A stretch of 64,000 nucleotides of DNA from Nakaseomyces glabratus (Eukaryota > Ascomycota > Saccharomycetes > Saccharomycetales > Saccharomycetaceae): assembly GCF_010111755.1 (NCBI RefSeq), contig NC_088958.1:558001-622000 (forward strand), written 5' to 3'. A program made the translations under genes and the position numbers. Below the pieces are notes generated by a model, which was given only the letters and a program-made list of their open reading frames with translations, searched no databases and was not told the DNA's origin. This document shows, piece after piece, positions 11,279 through 20,606 of the stretch. The first letter of the stretch is position 1; every line of letters starts with the position of its first letter.

Positions 11279-12486
11279 TGCTATTACTTAATTTAGTTTG
11301 GGGATCCCAACAAAGGGGAAAGTAGTTTGCGAATGGTCCAATACCCAAACAATAAGCAAGAGAGATCTAAAGTAGCGCTTATATATCCTCAGCTCCCAAT
11401 AGGTCAAGTCTTGCGAAATAAATTGATCAACTTCGACAAACCTCATCGCTCATTGCTACTTTTCACTATTGTTTGATAGGACTTTAATTTTGTTATTGTT
11501 AGTGATCACACAGAAATCGATGGGGGAAGGAGAGGCGAAACTGATTCCAAATTTTTTCTCTTCGCCGATTTTTTCTGTTTAAGAAATGCCTGTACGGCAC
11601 ATTCTTAGTAATATGCAAGGAAAGTGGGGGTCCCACTCCGTCTTCCACGGGCGTATCTAGGGGTTACGGCTATTATGTCCTTCTAGAAATTAAATGAACG
11701 GTTCTATGAAATGCGCGAAGGGCTTGTACGACTTGTCTCTGAAGGAACCAGAATGTGTCAAGCATTTGATGACAATAATTTGCCATAATAGCCAATTAAT
11801 TACTATTATATTTTATTTTGAGCCTCTTGGTTATTGTATTATGAGTCAATTTTTGGTTGCTTTGGAGGGCTCATGCATAGTGGTAACATACCCTCTTGCG
11901 ATATTTAGTAAAGAATGCAATCATGAAATGGAAATAGTTGCATCAGACAAAGTGGGATGCGGACATTCTACTTTCGTCAGCTATATTTACTTCTTACGTT
12001 GCTTCTATAAATGAGAATGGCTTGATGTTTGACAAAATGTTTTCAATAGTATACATAATATATGGAGGGGCTATAAATCCTAAGTGTTTCTTAGAAAAAA
12101 ATAAAATAATTTCGAATGATAACGGTTATAATGATGTTAATGTAAAATGGAGAGATAAAAAAAAAACAAAATAAAAAAATTTGTACAATAATAATAAAAA
12201 TGAAGGGAGGCTTTTACATCCTTCATTGTTAAAGTCGTTGTGCGAAAGAAGTGAAAAGAAAAAATATTATGGAAAAGACAAAAAAAAAAAATTGGAAAGA
12301 AATTGAATAAGAATCCAAGAAATCTCACCAATTCTTACCTTTTTTTCTTTCTGTTAATGCATTTTTTTTTAGACTTGACAGTAAGATATTCCGTTAGGCT
12401 TCAAAATGTCTTTACCTGGTAGATGAAGTTACCGTGACAATAGACACACAAAGTAGCATATATGGGGATAGTAGATAAATGCTTCC
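11279..12486. other. SSU1 promoter and NOG1 3' region
   Basis: The proximal part holds a candidate TATA box (11378-11385) about 100 bp upstream of the SSU1 start. Between 11510 and 11660 there are unusually G-rich and C-rich runs. An open frame at 11694-12014 shows no family resemblance or codon bias. The part next to NOG1 has long A and T tracts, probably 3' end signals. Confidence 0.5.
11378..11385 (-). promoter_or_regulatory. Candidate TATA box of SSU1
   Basis: TATATAAG on the minus strand lies about 100 bp upstream of the SSU1 ATG, at the usual distance for a yeast TATA element. Function is inferred from sequence and spacing. Confidence 0.5.
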
Positions 12487-14424
12487 TTAACGGAAATCAG
12501 ACTTACCAATACCACGCTTACCACTGAACAAATGCTTGGGTAGAGAAGCAGTGGCGTGTCTGTCGGCTTCACCTTGTCTAGCGTCTCTGTTTCTTTGTCT
12601 TCTTTGTAGCTTGGCCATTCTGTCTGCTTTACTTCTCATAGAACCATCAGCAACACCATCCAATAGTCTGTCGCTTTGTCTTAGTTTACCACCGTTTGAT
12701 CCAGAAGCCATGCTGTCATTTTGTCCAAAGACAACATCAGCACCCGTCTCAACATACCTGCTCTTTTCGGCGGCAGCTCTGTGCTTGTCTTGCAAAGAAG
12801 ACATATCGTGACCCAAAGTTGCCATATGCTTTTCCATGTCACCGAAAGACTTAACAAGTTTTGAACGTGGCATCATGGCCTTGTTTCTCAAAGACTTTTT
12901 GTTTCTAGCCTCGGCAATCATCTTCTTCTGCTTGTTTCTGATCCAATCAGCCTTTTCTCTGATCTCATCAATTTCCTCTTGATCGAAACCACCGTAGCTT
13001 TCATCCTCATCAGAGTCGTAGAAACCTTCCTTCTCCAATCTTTCTTCTTCTTCTTCTAGAGCTTGCAACTTAGCAGCAATATCTGGGTCTAAGAAATCGT
13101 AGACGTTCTTACCGTCCATGATTTCTGGCATTATATCGTTCTTCCATTCATCGTCATCAAGAATATATTTATCCTTCAAGTTAATGTTAAAGACACCAGC
13201 ACCACCATTCTCGGCTTCGATATCTCTGGCCAAGAGTCTTCTTTCTGGATCCTCTGGATCATATTTCTTTAGTTTCTTGAATTCTTCAGGAATGTATGGA
13301 GTTCTTTCAACGTCATCTCTAGCCTGAGGCTTAGCGACATGGATCTTGTTCAAGACATTTGTGATTCTAGCTTGAGATTTCAATTTGTTTTCAATTCTGG
13401 AGGCCAACAACTTTTCACAAGCCTTGTTTCTAACGTTCATAACGTTATCCTCCAACTGACAAGAGGCACTCATGATCTCAACACCTGGAAGTTCCGTGAC
13501 AGTTTGTAGCAATTTAGCACGTTCCTCGTCTAGATCTTCTGGTCTTATGATATCGGTCTTGTTGATAACAACCATAACAGATTTGTTAGCGAACAATGGC
13601 TTGATGGAGTGGAATAATTTAACTTGTGCTTCAACTGAGAAACCACACTGTTCTGAAAGATCCATGAAGTACATGACACAGGAACGCAAGTGGGCAATAG
13701 CGTAAATAGACTGCATTTCAATGTTGTTCATTTCTTCAGTTGGTCTGTCCAGAATACCCGGCGTGTCAATAGCTTGGAAACGCAGGTACTTGTAGTCAAA
13801 ATGACCAACATATAAACTCTTTGTTGTGAACGCATATGGTTGGACCTCGACATCAGACTTGGTGATACATCTCAAGAATGAAGACTTACCAACATTTGGA
13901 TAACCACAAATCAACAGAGTTCTTGTGTTTGGATCAATAGATGGCAATCTACCCAAGTGCTGACGAACTTGTTCTAGATACACTAGTGGATCCTTCAACT
14001 TCTTGACGATGGTAGCCATTCTACCCAAAGCGGCTCTCTTCAACTGCTTACATTGGAAAAGAGACTGACCAAACTTCAGCAATCTAGTGTAATCTCTAGA
14101 AACTTGCTCAACCAGAGTCTTAGCACGGGAAACAGCAGCCAAGGAAATCTTATAATGGTTCTTCTCATACAATGTGTCCATCAGATCACGGTGGAAAGGA
14201 TGCACATCATTAATGTTTGGAAAACCTTTCAAGATATCATCGAACTTTTCTTCAAAACCCTCAGCAGTGAACTTCACCTTTCTCATGTAGAAAGCCCTGA
14301 TTCTAGTAATCTTGAAACCAGGTCTAATAACAGTAGGCGTCTTTCTTTGCGTCCTGTTAAGGACAATGTCCAGCATATCATTTGCAGGCGCAACCGTAGG
14401 GATATCCTTCCAAGACAATTGCAT
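12487..14424 (-). CDS. NOG1: Nucleolar GTPase of 60S ribosome biogenesis
   Basis: Nog1 is an essential OBG-family GTPase that binds pre-60S particles in the nucleolus and inserts into the nascent peptide tunnel. It has 645 residues against 647 in S. cerevisiae and is almost identical at the N-terminus (MQLSWKDIPTVAPAND). The G1 motif GYPNVGKS is at 174-181. G3 (DTPG, within AIDTPGILDRP) and G4 (NKTD) follow. The C-terminal third is charged and ends HLFSGKRGIGKSDFR, another conserved block. It is divergent from SEC62 with a 434-bp spacer carrying PAC and RRPE motifs, which is the regulation expected for a ribosome biogenesis gene. The start codon is the only one matching the family. Confidence 0.97.
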   Translation of the reverse strand: MQLSWKDIPTVAPANDMLDIVLNRTQRKTPTVIRPGFKITRIRAFYMRKVKFTAEGFEEKFDDILKGFPNINDVHPFHRDLMDTLYEKNHYKISLAAVSRAKTLVEQVSRDYTRLLKFGQSLFQCKQLKRAALGRMATIVKKLKDPLVYLEQVRQHLGRLPSIDPNTRTLLICGYPNVGKSSFLRCITKSDVEVQPYAFTTKSLYVGHFDYKYLRFQAIDTPGILDRPTEEMNNIEMQSIYAIAHLRSCVMYFMDLSEQCGFSVEAQVKLFHSIKPLFANKSVMVVINKTDIIRPEDLDEERAKLLQTVTELPGVEIMSASCQLEDNVMNVRNKACEKLLASRIENKLKSQARITNVLNKIHVAKPQARDDVERTPYIPEEFKKLKKYDPEDPERRLLARDIEAENGGAGVFNINLKDKYILDDDEWKNDIMPEIMDGKNVYDFLDPDIAAKLQALEEEEERLEKEGFYDSDEDESYGGFDQEEIDEIREKADWIRNKQKKMIAEARNKKSLRNKAMMPRSKLVKSFGDMEKHMATLGHDMSSLQDKHRAAAEKSRYVETGADVVFGQNDSMASGSNGGKLRQSDRLLDGVADGSMRSKADRMAKLQRRQRNRDARQGEADRHATASLPKHLFSGKRGIGKSDFR

Positions 14425-14546
14425 CTCTGTAACTTCTTGGTGTATAGTTTACCTTATAAGATATAAAAATTCAAAATAAATAATAAAAACCAATCAATAT
14501 AAAGAGAATACACTTGCAAAATAAATGAAATTCCTCTATTATACAT

Positions 14547-14556
14547 GCGATGAGCT
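14547..14556 (+). promoter_or_regulatory. PAC element (GCGATGAGCT)
   Basis: This is an exact PAC box, the site of Dot6/Tod6 repressors in ribosome biogenesis promoters. It lies about 125 bp upstream of NOG1. Confidence 0.8.
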
Positions 14557-14578
14557 CCACTTCTATACAATTTTTCTT

Positions 14579-14597
14579 GCGATGAGCAGCTCATCGC
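14579..14597. promoter_or_regulatory. Palindromic double PAC element
   Basis: GCGATGAGCAGCTCATCGC is two PAC boxes facing each other around a single central base, about 155-175 bp upstream of NOG1. Each arm alone matches PAC (GCGATGAG). Confidence 0.75.
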
Positions 14598-14616
14598 TTG
14601 AAATTTTTCACTTTTC

Positions 14617-14628
14617 TGAAAAATTTTC
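14617..14628. promoter_or_regulatory. RRPE element (TGAAAAATTTTC)
   Basis: This matches the ribosomal RNA processing element bound by Stb3. A second similar motif, TGAAATTTTTCA, lies at 14599-14610. The combination of PAC and RRPE is typical for nucleolar factors such as NOG1. Confidence 0.75.
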
Positions 14629-14858
14629 TAGATATCATTACAAACGTCATGTGGATTGCAGCTTAGTCTTATAAACACCAAAAGAAACTGCCAAAAGCTT
14701 GCATGCTTATAGCATTACAATAGTCAGAGTGAGTGTTATAGTCGTCTAGTTTACTCAATTTGAAGCGATTGCATAACAATCTTAAACTCTCTAATTGCTT
14801 TTGTTTTGGTTATTTTCTCGAGCAGTGGAGAATTGATTGAGTGAAGTGACTAATAAAG

Positions 14859-15632
14859 ATGGATCAAAGTGCAGTTCTCGCTATCGCCTCTTTTGTGCGT
14901 AACAGAAGCGAATTGAAAGCCAGGAAGGGTCTTTTCCAGGATAAGCCTACTGACTTCTTTAGATATAAGAGATTTGTGAGGTGTCTGAAGTCTGATGCGT
15001 ATAAGAAGAAATCCCTAAAGCAGCCGGACCTATATCCACCTCTACCGGAGGATGAGGAGAAGTTTGCTGAATTAGCCAGAGGTATATTTGTGGAGTTCAT
15101 CAAAAACCAATTGGTAGTACCGGGTCAGAAACTACATAGTTATGAATGTAAAGAACACGGATTAAAGCCCAGCAAGGACTATCCTCATCTAATAATGTCC
15201 ACCAAGGCTACACTAGATGACAACGAATACTACTTGTGGCATTACAACCCCAAAACATTAACGGACTATTTAATTGTGTTTGGTGTGATTGGTGTCATTT
15301 TAGCATTTGTATGTTACCCTCTGTGGCCTGCATCTATGAGACGTGGTACATATTACCTGTCCTTGGCTGCCTTCGGCTTCCTAGGTGTATTCTTCGGTGT
15401 CGCAATTATCAGATTGATTGTGTTCCTAATATCAATGCTTTTCATTAGGGAAAAGGGCGGGTTCTGGTTGTTCCCTAACTTGTTTGAAGATTGTGGCTTC
15501 TTCGACAGTTTCAAACCACTTTACGGCTTTGGCGATAAAGAAACGTACACTTATATAAAGAAGATGAAGAAACAAAAGAAGAGGCAAGCAAAGAAGGAAA
15601 AGTTAAAGAAACTGAAAGAAAAGGCTAACTAA
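14859..15632 (+). CDS. SEC62: ER post-translational translocation subunit Sec62
   Basis: Sec62 is an essential subunit of the Sec62/Sec63 complex that feeds post-translational substrates into the Sec61 channel of the ER. The protein has 257 residues with a cytosolic N-terminal domain containing KPTDFFRYKRFVR. Two membrane segments lie at about 131-153 and 163-195. Between and after them are the family blocks YPLWP and RGTYYLSLAAFGFLG, and GGFWLFPNLFEDCGFFDSF lies just after the second segment. The C-terminal tail is very rich in lysine (KKMKKQKKRQAKKEK). The ATG begins the conserved domain. The gene is divergent from NOG1 as in S. cerevisiae. The EEB1 gene, next in S. cerevisiae, is absent here. 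Confidence 0.95.
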   Translation: MDQSAVLAIASFVRNRSELKARKGLFQDKPTDFFRYKRFVRCLKSDAYKKKSLKQPDLYPPLPEDEEKFAELARGIFVEFIKNQLVVPGQKLHSYECKEHGLKPSKDYPHLIMSTKATLDDNEYYLWHYNPKTLTDYLIVFGVIGVILAFVCYPLWPASMRRGTYYLSLAAFGFLGVFFGVAIIRLIVFLISMLFIREKGGFWLFPNLFEDCGFFDSFKPLYGFGDKETYTYIKKMKKQKKRQAKKEKLKKLKEKAN

Positions 15633-16086
15633 AAGGAAAGACATCTTTAGTTTTGACAACTATTATAAATTATCGTTCCATTTATTTGATATTAGCCTAA
15701 AATATATAACAATAGGTAATATATATTAATAGGGTAAAGATAGGATAGCAATCTTTATCCAAAATGCATATTAGAGATTGAATGCTGTATAACTTTTGCC
15801 ATTATTTTTAAGCTGTTCAGGAGTTTTTGATTTATCTATTCGATGTACAATATGAGTAAAGATAATCCAGACCTATCTGCAAAAAGTGCTATGTTAACCA
15901 CATGTAGAAGCCGCTTCATGAGAGGATGGGATAAAGTTCAAATCATAATAGTGATACTTAAGGCAATAAAGAATGGTTAGATACCCTCCAATCAAAACGC
16001 ATCGACGATAAACCGATGAATCTCACACCCATCAAATTATTGATAGTGATTCCAAGTAGAAAACAGTCCTCCACATTCATCCGACT
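15633..16086. other. Convergent intergenic region SEC62/PNG1
   Basis: This is AT-rich 3' sequence of two convergent genes. In S. cerevisiae the ester synthase gene EEB1 lies here; no remnant of it is visible. Confidence 0.55.
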
Positions 16087-17133
16087 TCATTTCCCATTTT
16101 CACCTCTCGATTCTTTCCATTCTGCAGATCCACTTATTCTACCCTTATTCCCAGTTTTTGATATCTTCAATTTCTGCATCTCTTTGGTTGGAGTAGCAGA
16201 AGGGTTTAATTCAAGTTGCTCCAGGTCGTCCCTACAATACATTTTGTATGATTCATCATCACTTAGTCCAGTTCTTAGACGTTTGGTGAGAGCATGACAC
16301 AGAAACTGTAAGTCATCTTCCTTGATTATATCTCTTGGTAACTGATTTTGCAAAATATAACGTTTACTGACATCAACTACACCGTACCTCCAAAACCCAA
16401 TACAATAACTCATGCTCTTATTCCAATTCTTTGAATAAATAAAAGGCTCATCAAATGACTGTTCACATGAATCAACATGTATCCATCTTTTCAAATATGG
16501 AGAATAATATTCACACCATACGTGATCTTCCCTGTTCCATATATATCGGCTTTCCAGCCCAAAAGACTTAAGGACTAAGGTAAATAGATTACACCATTCA
16601 CCACATCTACCAGTCCTTGTCTCTAATAGTTTAATTGGGTCATTATATCTAGGAAACCGCACTTCTGAGTTACATTTCTGACAGTGATAAACTTCTACCG
16701 AGCCACAGTTGAATTTTGCCTCTTCATTAGTTGGCGCCTGTATAGCAGCACCATTAATATCGTCTCCAGATGCACCACAACTTTTACAAACCGGTTTATT
16801 GCACCAAGTAAAGAAATCTTGCTTGAAGTATCGTAATAATTCTTTAACTAAATTGTCTGAGTATTGTGAGTCATCCTCAAGAGGCATCATATCAACATTT
16901 GCATAAATTTTGTCAAGGTCTAACGTTTCTAGCACTTGTGAGTGCCATGTACCATTTTCATACATGGTACACAATCGATTAGACATGTCAAATAATTCAC
17001 CAGCAAATTTGTTCTCCTGTAATAACTTCTGTACCCTATTTAGCGGAACGGGCTCCTTGAATAAATTTATCACATAGTCTTTGTATCTCTTTAAAAACAT
17101 ATCAGCAACTTCAACATAGATCGGATCAACCAT
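16087..17133 (-). CDS. PNG1: Peptide:N-glycanase
   Basis: This cytosolic deglycosylating enzyme removes N-glycans from misfolded glycoproteins during ER-associated degradation. It has 348 residues and a transglutaminase-like core. The catalytic Cys177 lies in TGRCGEWCNLF, His204 in NREDHVWCEY, and Asp221 in WIHVDSCEQSFDEP. A zinc site is formed by CKSCG (cysteines about 116 and 119) and CQKC (about 151 and 154). The end SAEWKESRGENGK is like yeast Png1. The open frame extends 14 codons further upstream to a TTG, but the first ATG is at 17133 and was chosen as start. It is divergent from ERI1 with a short 246-bp shared promoter, as in S. cerevisiae. Confidence 0.95.
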   Translation of the reverse strand: MVDPIYVEVADMFLKRYKDYVINLFKEPVPLNRVQKLLQENKFAGELFDMSNRLCTMYENGTWHSQVLETLDLDKIYANVDMMPLEDDSQYSDNLVKELLRYFKQDFFTWCNKPVCKSCGASGDDINGAAIQAPTNEEAKFNCGSVEVYHCQKCNSEVRFPRYNDPIKLLETRTGRCGEWCNLFTLVLKSFGLESRYIWNREDHVWCEYYSPYLKRWIHVDSCEQSFDEPFIYSKNWNKSMSYCIGFWRYGVVDVSKRYILQNQLPRDIIKEDDLQFLCHALTKRLRTGLSDDESYKMYCRDDLEQLELNPSATPTKEMQKLKISKTGNKGRISGSAEWKESRGENGK

Positions 17134-17379
17134 TATAATATGTGGCAGAGTCTTTGCTTTGCTTATGGTCACCAATTGTTTGCTAACTCTTAAACCGTTG
17201 GTGATTCAATTGCACTTCAATATTAACTTTTGTTAGGAAATTCGCATTTTGCAGAAACTGAAAATATTAAAAGAGGGCGATGAGATTGTAAAGGAAATGT
17301 ATTCAATGTCAAGGTGCATTTCAATGAACAGTGGACAGTAATGAAATAATTGCTGTGGAAAGTGTTTCAAAGGAAACAG

Positions 17380-17589
17380 ATGAATCAGAGACAGGCAGGA
17401 TATGCTATTTTGACTTTCACTTATGGTGTTGTGTTTGTTTCGCTTACAAGTTTTTGGTTGATCCAAAGGTATTATCCTTCGGCGATTTACTATTGGCAGT
17501 GGCTTCTATTGCTTCCCGCATCCCTATGGTCATGGTGTGTCAAGTCATGGATTGACGCCGAAATGTTTGGAAGTTCTAAACAGGAGTGA
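17380..17589 (+). CDS. ERI1: GPI-GlcNAc transferase complex subunit Eri1
   Basis: This small ER membrane protein is a subunit of the GPI-N-acetylglucosaminyltransferase that starts GPI anchor synthesis, where yeast Eri1 also binds GTP-Ras2. The 69 residues begin MNQRQAGYAILTFTYG, with hydrophobic segments at about 8-28 and 34-54. They end WIDAEMFGSSKQE, which aligns with the end of yeast Eri1 (CDSEMFASSKDE) as I recall it. The open frame extends ten codons upstream but starts there with TTG, so the first ATG at 17380 was chosen. It gives nearly the same length as the 68-residue yeast protein. The position between PNG1 and MSY1 is conserved. Confidence 0.88.
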   Translation: MNQRQAGYAILTFTYGVVFVSLTSFWLIQRYYPSAIYYWQWLLLLPASLWSWCVKSWIDAEMFGSSKQE

Positions 17590-17674
17590 AAGGGTATTTA
17601 ATTATTTACAAGTACTCTATACAGTTATGTCTACTTCACAATGCCCGTGGTAGTATTCTATGTACATATATTAC

Positions 17675-19063
17675 TCACTGCATCTCAATGACAAAGCATT
17701 TTTGTTTACCAATTCTTAGCAGCAAGACTTTATCGTCAATTAAATAGTCATTATAGTCATTAATATCCTTAGTTATCTTCACACGACTTGTGTGAAGGTA
17801 TATACTTCCCTGTTCAATCTTCCTTCTAGCCTCTGATTTTGAACTGTGTGTTAATCTTGAAACCAAAGCTACTAAAGACTCACCTCTCTTAGCCTGCTGC
17901 AAAATCCTTGCTTCTCTGAACATATCTATTAATTCCAAGCCTGAAAGTTTCATCTCTTTATCTTCCATGGTCCCGAAGATAATATTAGAAATGCTTTGTG
18001 CTTTATCCCCATTTCCTACACCAAATAACATATCTGTAATTTCCTTAGCTAACATTTTTTGACCCAGTCTCAAGTGAGGTTTCTCATTATGACGCTTAGT
18101 CATAGACTCAATCTCTTCAATGGTCAAAAAAGAAAAAGTCTTCAGAAACCTTGGTACATCTTCATCCAGCGTATTCAAGAAAAATTGAAATATATCATAA
18201 GGTGTACTAATGCTGGGATCTATAAATACTGCATTTCCTGCACTCTTGCCAAATTTCTCACCGGAGGCTGTTTGTAACAGAGGCACCGTAACACCATATG
18301 CTTGTTTGGTTCGTGAGGAAAGTCTACTGATAAGATCTATACCCGCTGTAATATTCCCCCACTGGTCATTACCACCCACCTGAATGCTGACACCATAAGT
18401 TTTATTCAAATGGAAGAAATCGTATGCTTGCAATATCTGGTATGTGAACTCGTTAAAACCCAAACTATTTTGAGTGTTCAGCCTAGCCGTGACTGAGTCT
18501 CTTGCCAACATAGATTGAACTCTTATATGTCTGCCATAATTGGCTAAGAAATCAAGCATTTTAACATCTTTCCACCAATTGTAATTATTCTCTTTTATAT
18601 GCTTCCCCGGTAATGTTTCATTTCTATCCTTATTCTTAGTGTTGTAATAAGCTAGACCATTAATGAAAAATTTCTCCAATTGTCCAGATATACTTGACAC
18701 ATTAGACAGCCGTGTTTTATCCTCCATTAGGCTTCTTTCAGTGGTTCGCCCACTCGGATCACCGACACATCCAGTAGCACCACCAACTAGTGTCACTATA
18801 TCGTGACCTCTAACGTAGAAATGTAAAAGAACCATCAGAGGCACCAGATTTCCCAGATGTATAGATTTAGCAGTAGGATCTACTCCACAGTACAACTTAA
18901 CCTTCTGTCCGGACTCTAGTTGCTCTTCTAGTTTCTCCTCAGGCGCTGATACCTGAGATACAAGCCCTCTGTCTCGTAGCTCCCTTAAAACATTGTAACT
19001 TCGCCTAAAATTGCTAACAAATAGCCTACCCTTCCTTAAGTTAATCATTCTACAACGAATCAT
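17675..19063 (-). CDS. MSY1: Mitochondrial tyrosyl-tRNA synthetase
   Basis: This class I synthetase charges mitochondrial tRNA-Tyr. The protein has 462 residues from the chosen start MIRCRMINLRKGRLFVSNFR, a basic amphipathic N-terminus suited to mitochondrial import. The HIGH-type motif is HLGN at about 69-72, after YCGVDPTAKSI. The KMSKS-type motif is KFGKS at about 269-273. The tyrosine-binding block GGNDQWGNI is present, and a C-terminal S4-like RNA-binding region includes SRLTHSSKSEARRKIEQG. The frame continues seven codons upstream to a TTG; the ATG at 19063 is the first available. Order ERI1-MSY1-MGR2 matches S. cerevisiae. Confidence 0.95.
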   Translation of the reverse strand: MIRCRMINLRKGRLFVSNFRRSYNVLRELRDRGLVSQVSAPEEKLEEQLESGQKVKLYCGVDPTAKSIHLGNLVPLMVLLHFYVRGHDIVTLVGGATGCVGDPSGRTTERSLMEDKTRLSNVSSISGQLEKFFINGLAYYNTKNKDRNETLPGKHIKENNYNWWKDVKMLDFLANYGRHIRVQSMLARDSVTARLNTQNSLGFNEFTYQILQAYDFFHLNKTYGVSIQVGGNDQWGNITAGIDLISRLSSRTKQAYGVTVPLLQTASGEKFGKSAGNAVFIDPSISTPYDIFQFFLNTLDEDVPRFLKTFSFLTIEEIESMTKRHNEKPHLRLGQKMLAKEITDMLFGVGNGDKAQSISNIIFGTMEDKEMKLSGLELIDMFREARILQQAKRGESLVALVSRLTHSSKSEARRKIEQGSIYLHTSRVKITKDINDYNDYLIDDKVLLLRIGKQKCFVIEMQ

Positions 19064-19377
19064 GACAGTAGTATCAGTTGCCAATTGCCAATATTTCTTG
19101 CATCAATGGGATTCTTTTTGTTACTGTCAATTTCTTTTTATTCCTTGCCATTAAATCGATATTTTAATCCAATCCGATGAGCTTATTTTTTCAGAAAATC
19201 CCCTTCTGTGTTGACCAAAATGCTAGAACTTTTCACAGTATTTAGAATCCATTTCCAACAAATATAAAAGAAGTACTGCTTGACAAATACAAGTGAAAGC
19301 TATCAGCACTACATTTAATACCAATAGTGGGCACTGATATCTTTTTTGCATCTTTCTACAAATCAAATTAGCCAACC
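19064..19377. other. Divergent MSY1-MGR2 promoter region
   Basis: This 314-bp AT-rich spacer separates two divergent nuclear genes for mitochondrial proteins. No strong motif was recognised. Confidence 0.45.
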
Positions 19378-19719
19378 ATGCCTCCAATGCCACAAGGTTT
19401 AGCACAGCAACAGCCCTCCAACTGGGACAAGTTTAAGATGGGTCTGATGATGGGTTCCACAGTGGGTGTATGTACTGGTGTTTTATTTGGTGGCTTCACA
19501 ATTTTAACACAAGGTGCTGGCCCTGACGGAATAATGCGCACGCTGGGTAAATATATTGCTGGTTCAGCTGCAACTTTTGGTCTGTTTATGTCTATTGGTT
19601 CCATTATTAGAAGCGACTCTGAAATGCCAATGTCTCTACAGCAAACCCAGGATCTACAGAGAAGAGCAAGATTGGAAGTATGGAAGGTGCGTAACTTGTA
19701 CGGTCTAAGTCGCAACTAA
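19378..19719 (+). CDS. MGR2: TIM23 translocase subunit Mgr2
   Basis: Mgr2 is an inner-membrane subunit of the TIM23 complex that couples TIM21 to the core translocase and gates lateral release of preproteins. The protein has 113 residues, the same as yeast. After a Pro/Gln-rich start ([20 protein letters not shown]) come two hydrophobic helices rich in Gly: [18 protein letters not shown] at about 22-39, and [17 protein letters not shown] at about 62-78. The tail [19 protein letters not shown] is basic. The ATG is unambiguous. It is divergent from MSY1 and followed by INA17 on the same strand. Confidence 0.93.
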   Translation: MPPMPQGLAQQQPSNWDKFKMGLMMGSTVGVCTGVLFGGFTILTQGAGPDGIMRTLGKYIAGSAATFGLFMSIGSIIRSDSEMPMSLQQTQDLQRRARLEVWKVRNLYGLSRN

Positions 19720-19985
19720 AACCTCAAGAAGTCTTTTGGAGATTCTAATACTATTTTAAATAAGATAATTCCACCTGTTAATATCATTTAATTGTTATTT
19801 ATAATGAAATACAAATACATACAATATTGTTAGTTCTACTAGCAAATTTCGAGTTCTGAATCAAAACCTCATAGCTGAATCACTTAAAAGGGAAAAACTT
19901 AAAATTTAGCTAGATTAAGATAGCAATGAACCAATATTGTAAATCTAACATCATTACACAGGACCAGTAAGTTCGACTGACTACT

Positions 19986-20480
19986 ATGATTAAGACTGCC
20001 AAAATCTCAACATTAAGACTTGCTATAACCAGAAATGCTAGAAATCTATCTTTCACCACTCTGGTAAGGAGTCCAGAGGTCGACAATTCTAAAATAAAAA
20101 CATTAGAAGATCTAACTAGGCTAGAAACCTTGGAAGGTGTCGATCCTGAGCTTATTAAGAGGCTGATAAATGAAAAGACGCAGGAATTTAATACTCAAGA
20201 TGAGTTAAAACTTTTAAAAAGCATGCAAATGGAACAAGATAGACTAAACGAAGTACCGCTGAAGAGGTTTACAAGACCACTATGGATATTCATTTTGATG
20301 GCATCAACTTTTTACCTAGGTGCCCACTTGGTATGGTGGAAATTAGCCTATGAGAAAAAGGAGGTAGAGCTGAAGCATAAGGTGGATTCTTTGGAGACTA
20401 CATTGAAAGACGTGATGAAAGAAAAGGCTACTGGCCCAACACCATGCAATAATAAGAAGTCCTGGTACAAGTTCTGGTAG
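19986..20480 (+). CDS. INA17: Mitochondrial F1Fo-ATPase assembly factor Ina17
   Basis: Ina17 is an inner-membrane protein that with Ina22 helps assemble the peripheral stalk of ATP synthase. The protein has 164 residues. The N-terminus MIKTAKISTLRLAITRNARN is a typical mitochondrial presequence. One membrane segment lies at about 98-120 (LWIFILMASTFYLGAHLVWW) and a coiled-coil stretch follows (KKEVELKHKVDSLETTLKDV). The protein ends KKSWYKFW. Recognition rests on this layout and on the conserved position between MGR2 and ATG21 (YPL099C in S. cerevisiae); the primary sequence is less conserved. Confidence 0.83.
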   Translation: MIKTAKISTLRLAITRNARNLSFTTLVRSPEVDNSKIKTLEDLTRLETLEGVDPELIKRLINEKTQEFNTQDELKLLKSMQMEQDRLNEVPLKRFTRPLWIFILMASTFYLGAHLVWWKLAYEKKEVELKHKVDSLETTLKDVMKEKATGPTPCNNKKSWYKFW

Positions 20481-20606
20481 TTCTTCCATAAATTAAATAT
20501 TTCTTTGTAAATAGAATCAAATCATAAAATAACATGAAGTTTTTATAGGAGATATATTCGTTAGGATATTTTGAATAGGCAAAATGCCTAATAACTACCA
20601 GGAAAT

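Larger units (their letters stand above)
14425..14858. other. Divergent NOG1-SEC62 promoter
   Basis: This shared promoter contains two PAC regions (14547-14556 and a palindromic pair at 14579-14597) and RRPE-like elements (14599-14610 and 14617-14628). All of them lie 120-205 bp upstream of the NOG1 start. The remainder is AT-rich leader sequence. Confidence 0.75.

Noticed and set aside
11694..12014. Open frame of 106 codons between SSU1 and NOG1
   Set aside because: No conserved block, no codon bias and no counterpart in the conserved gene order.
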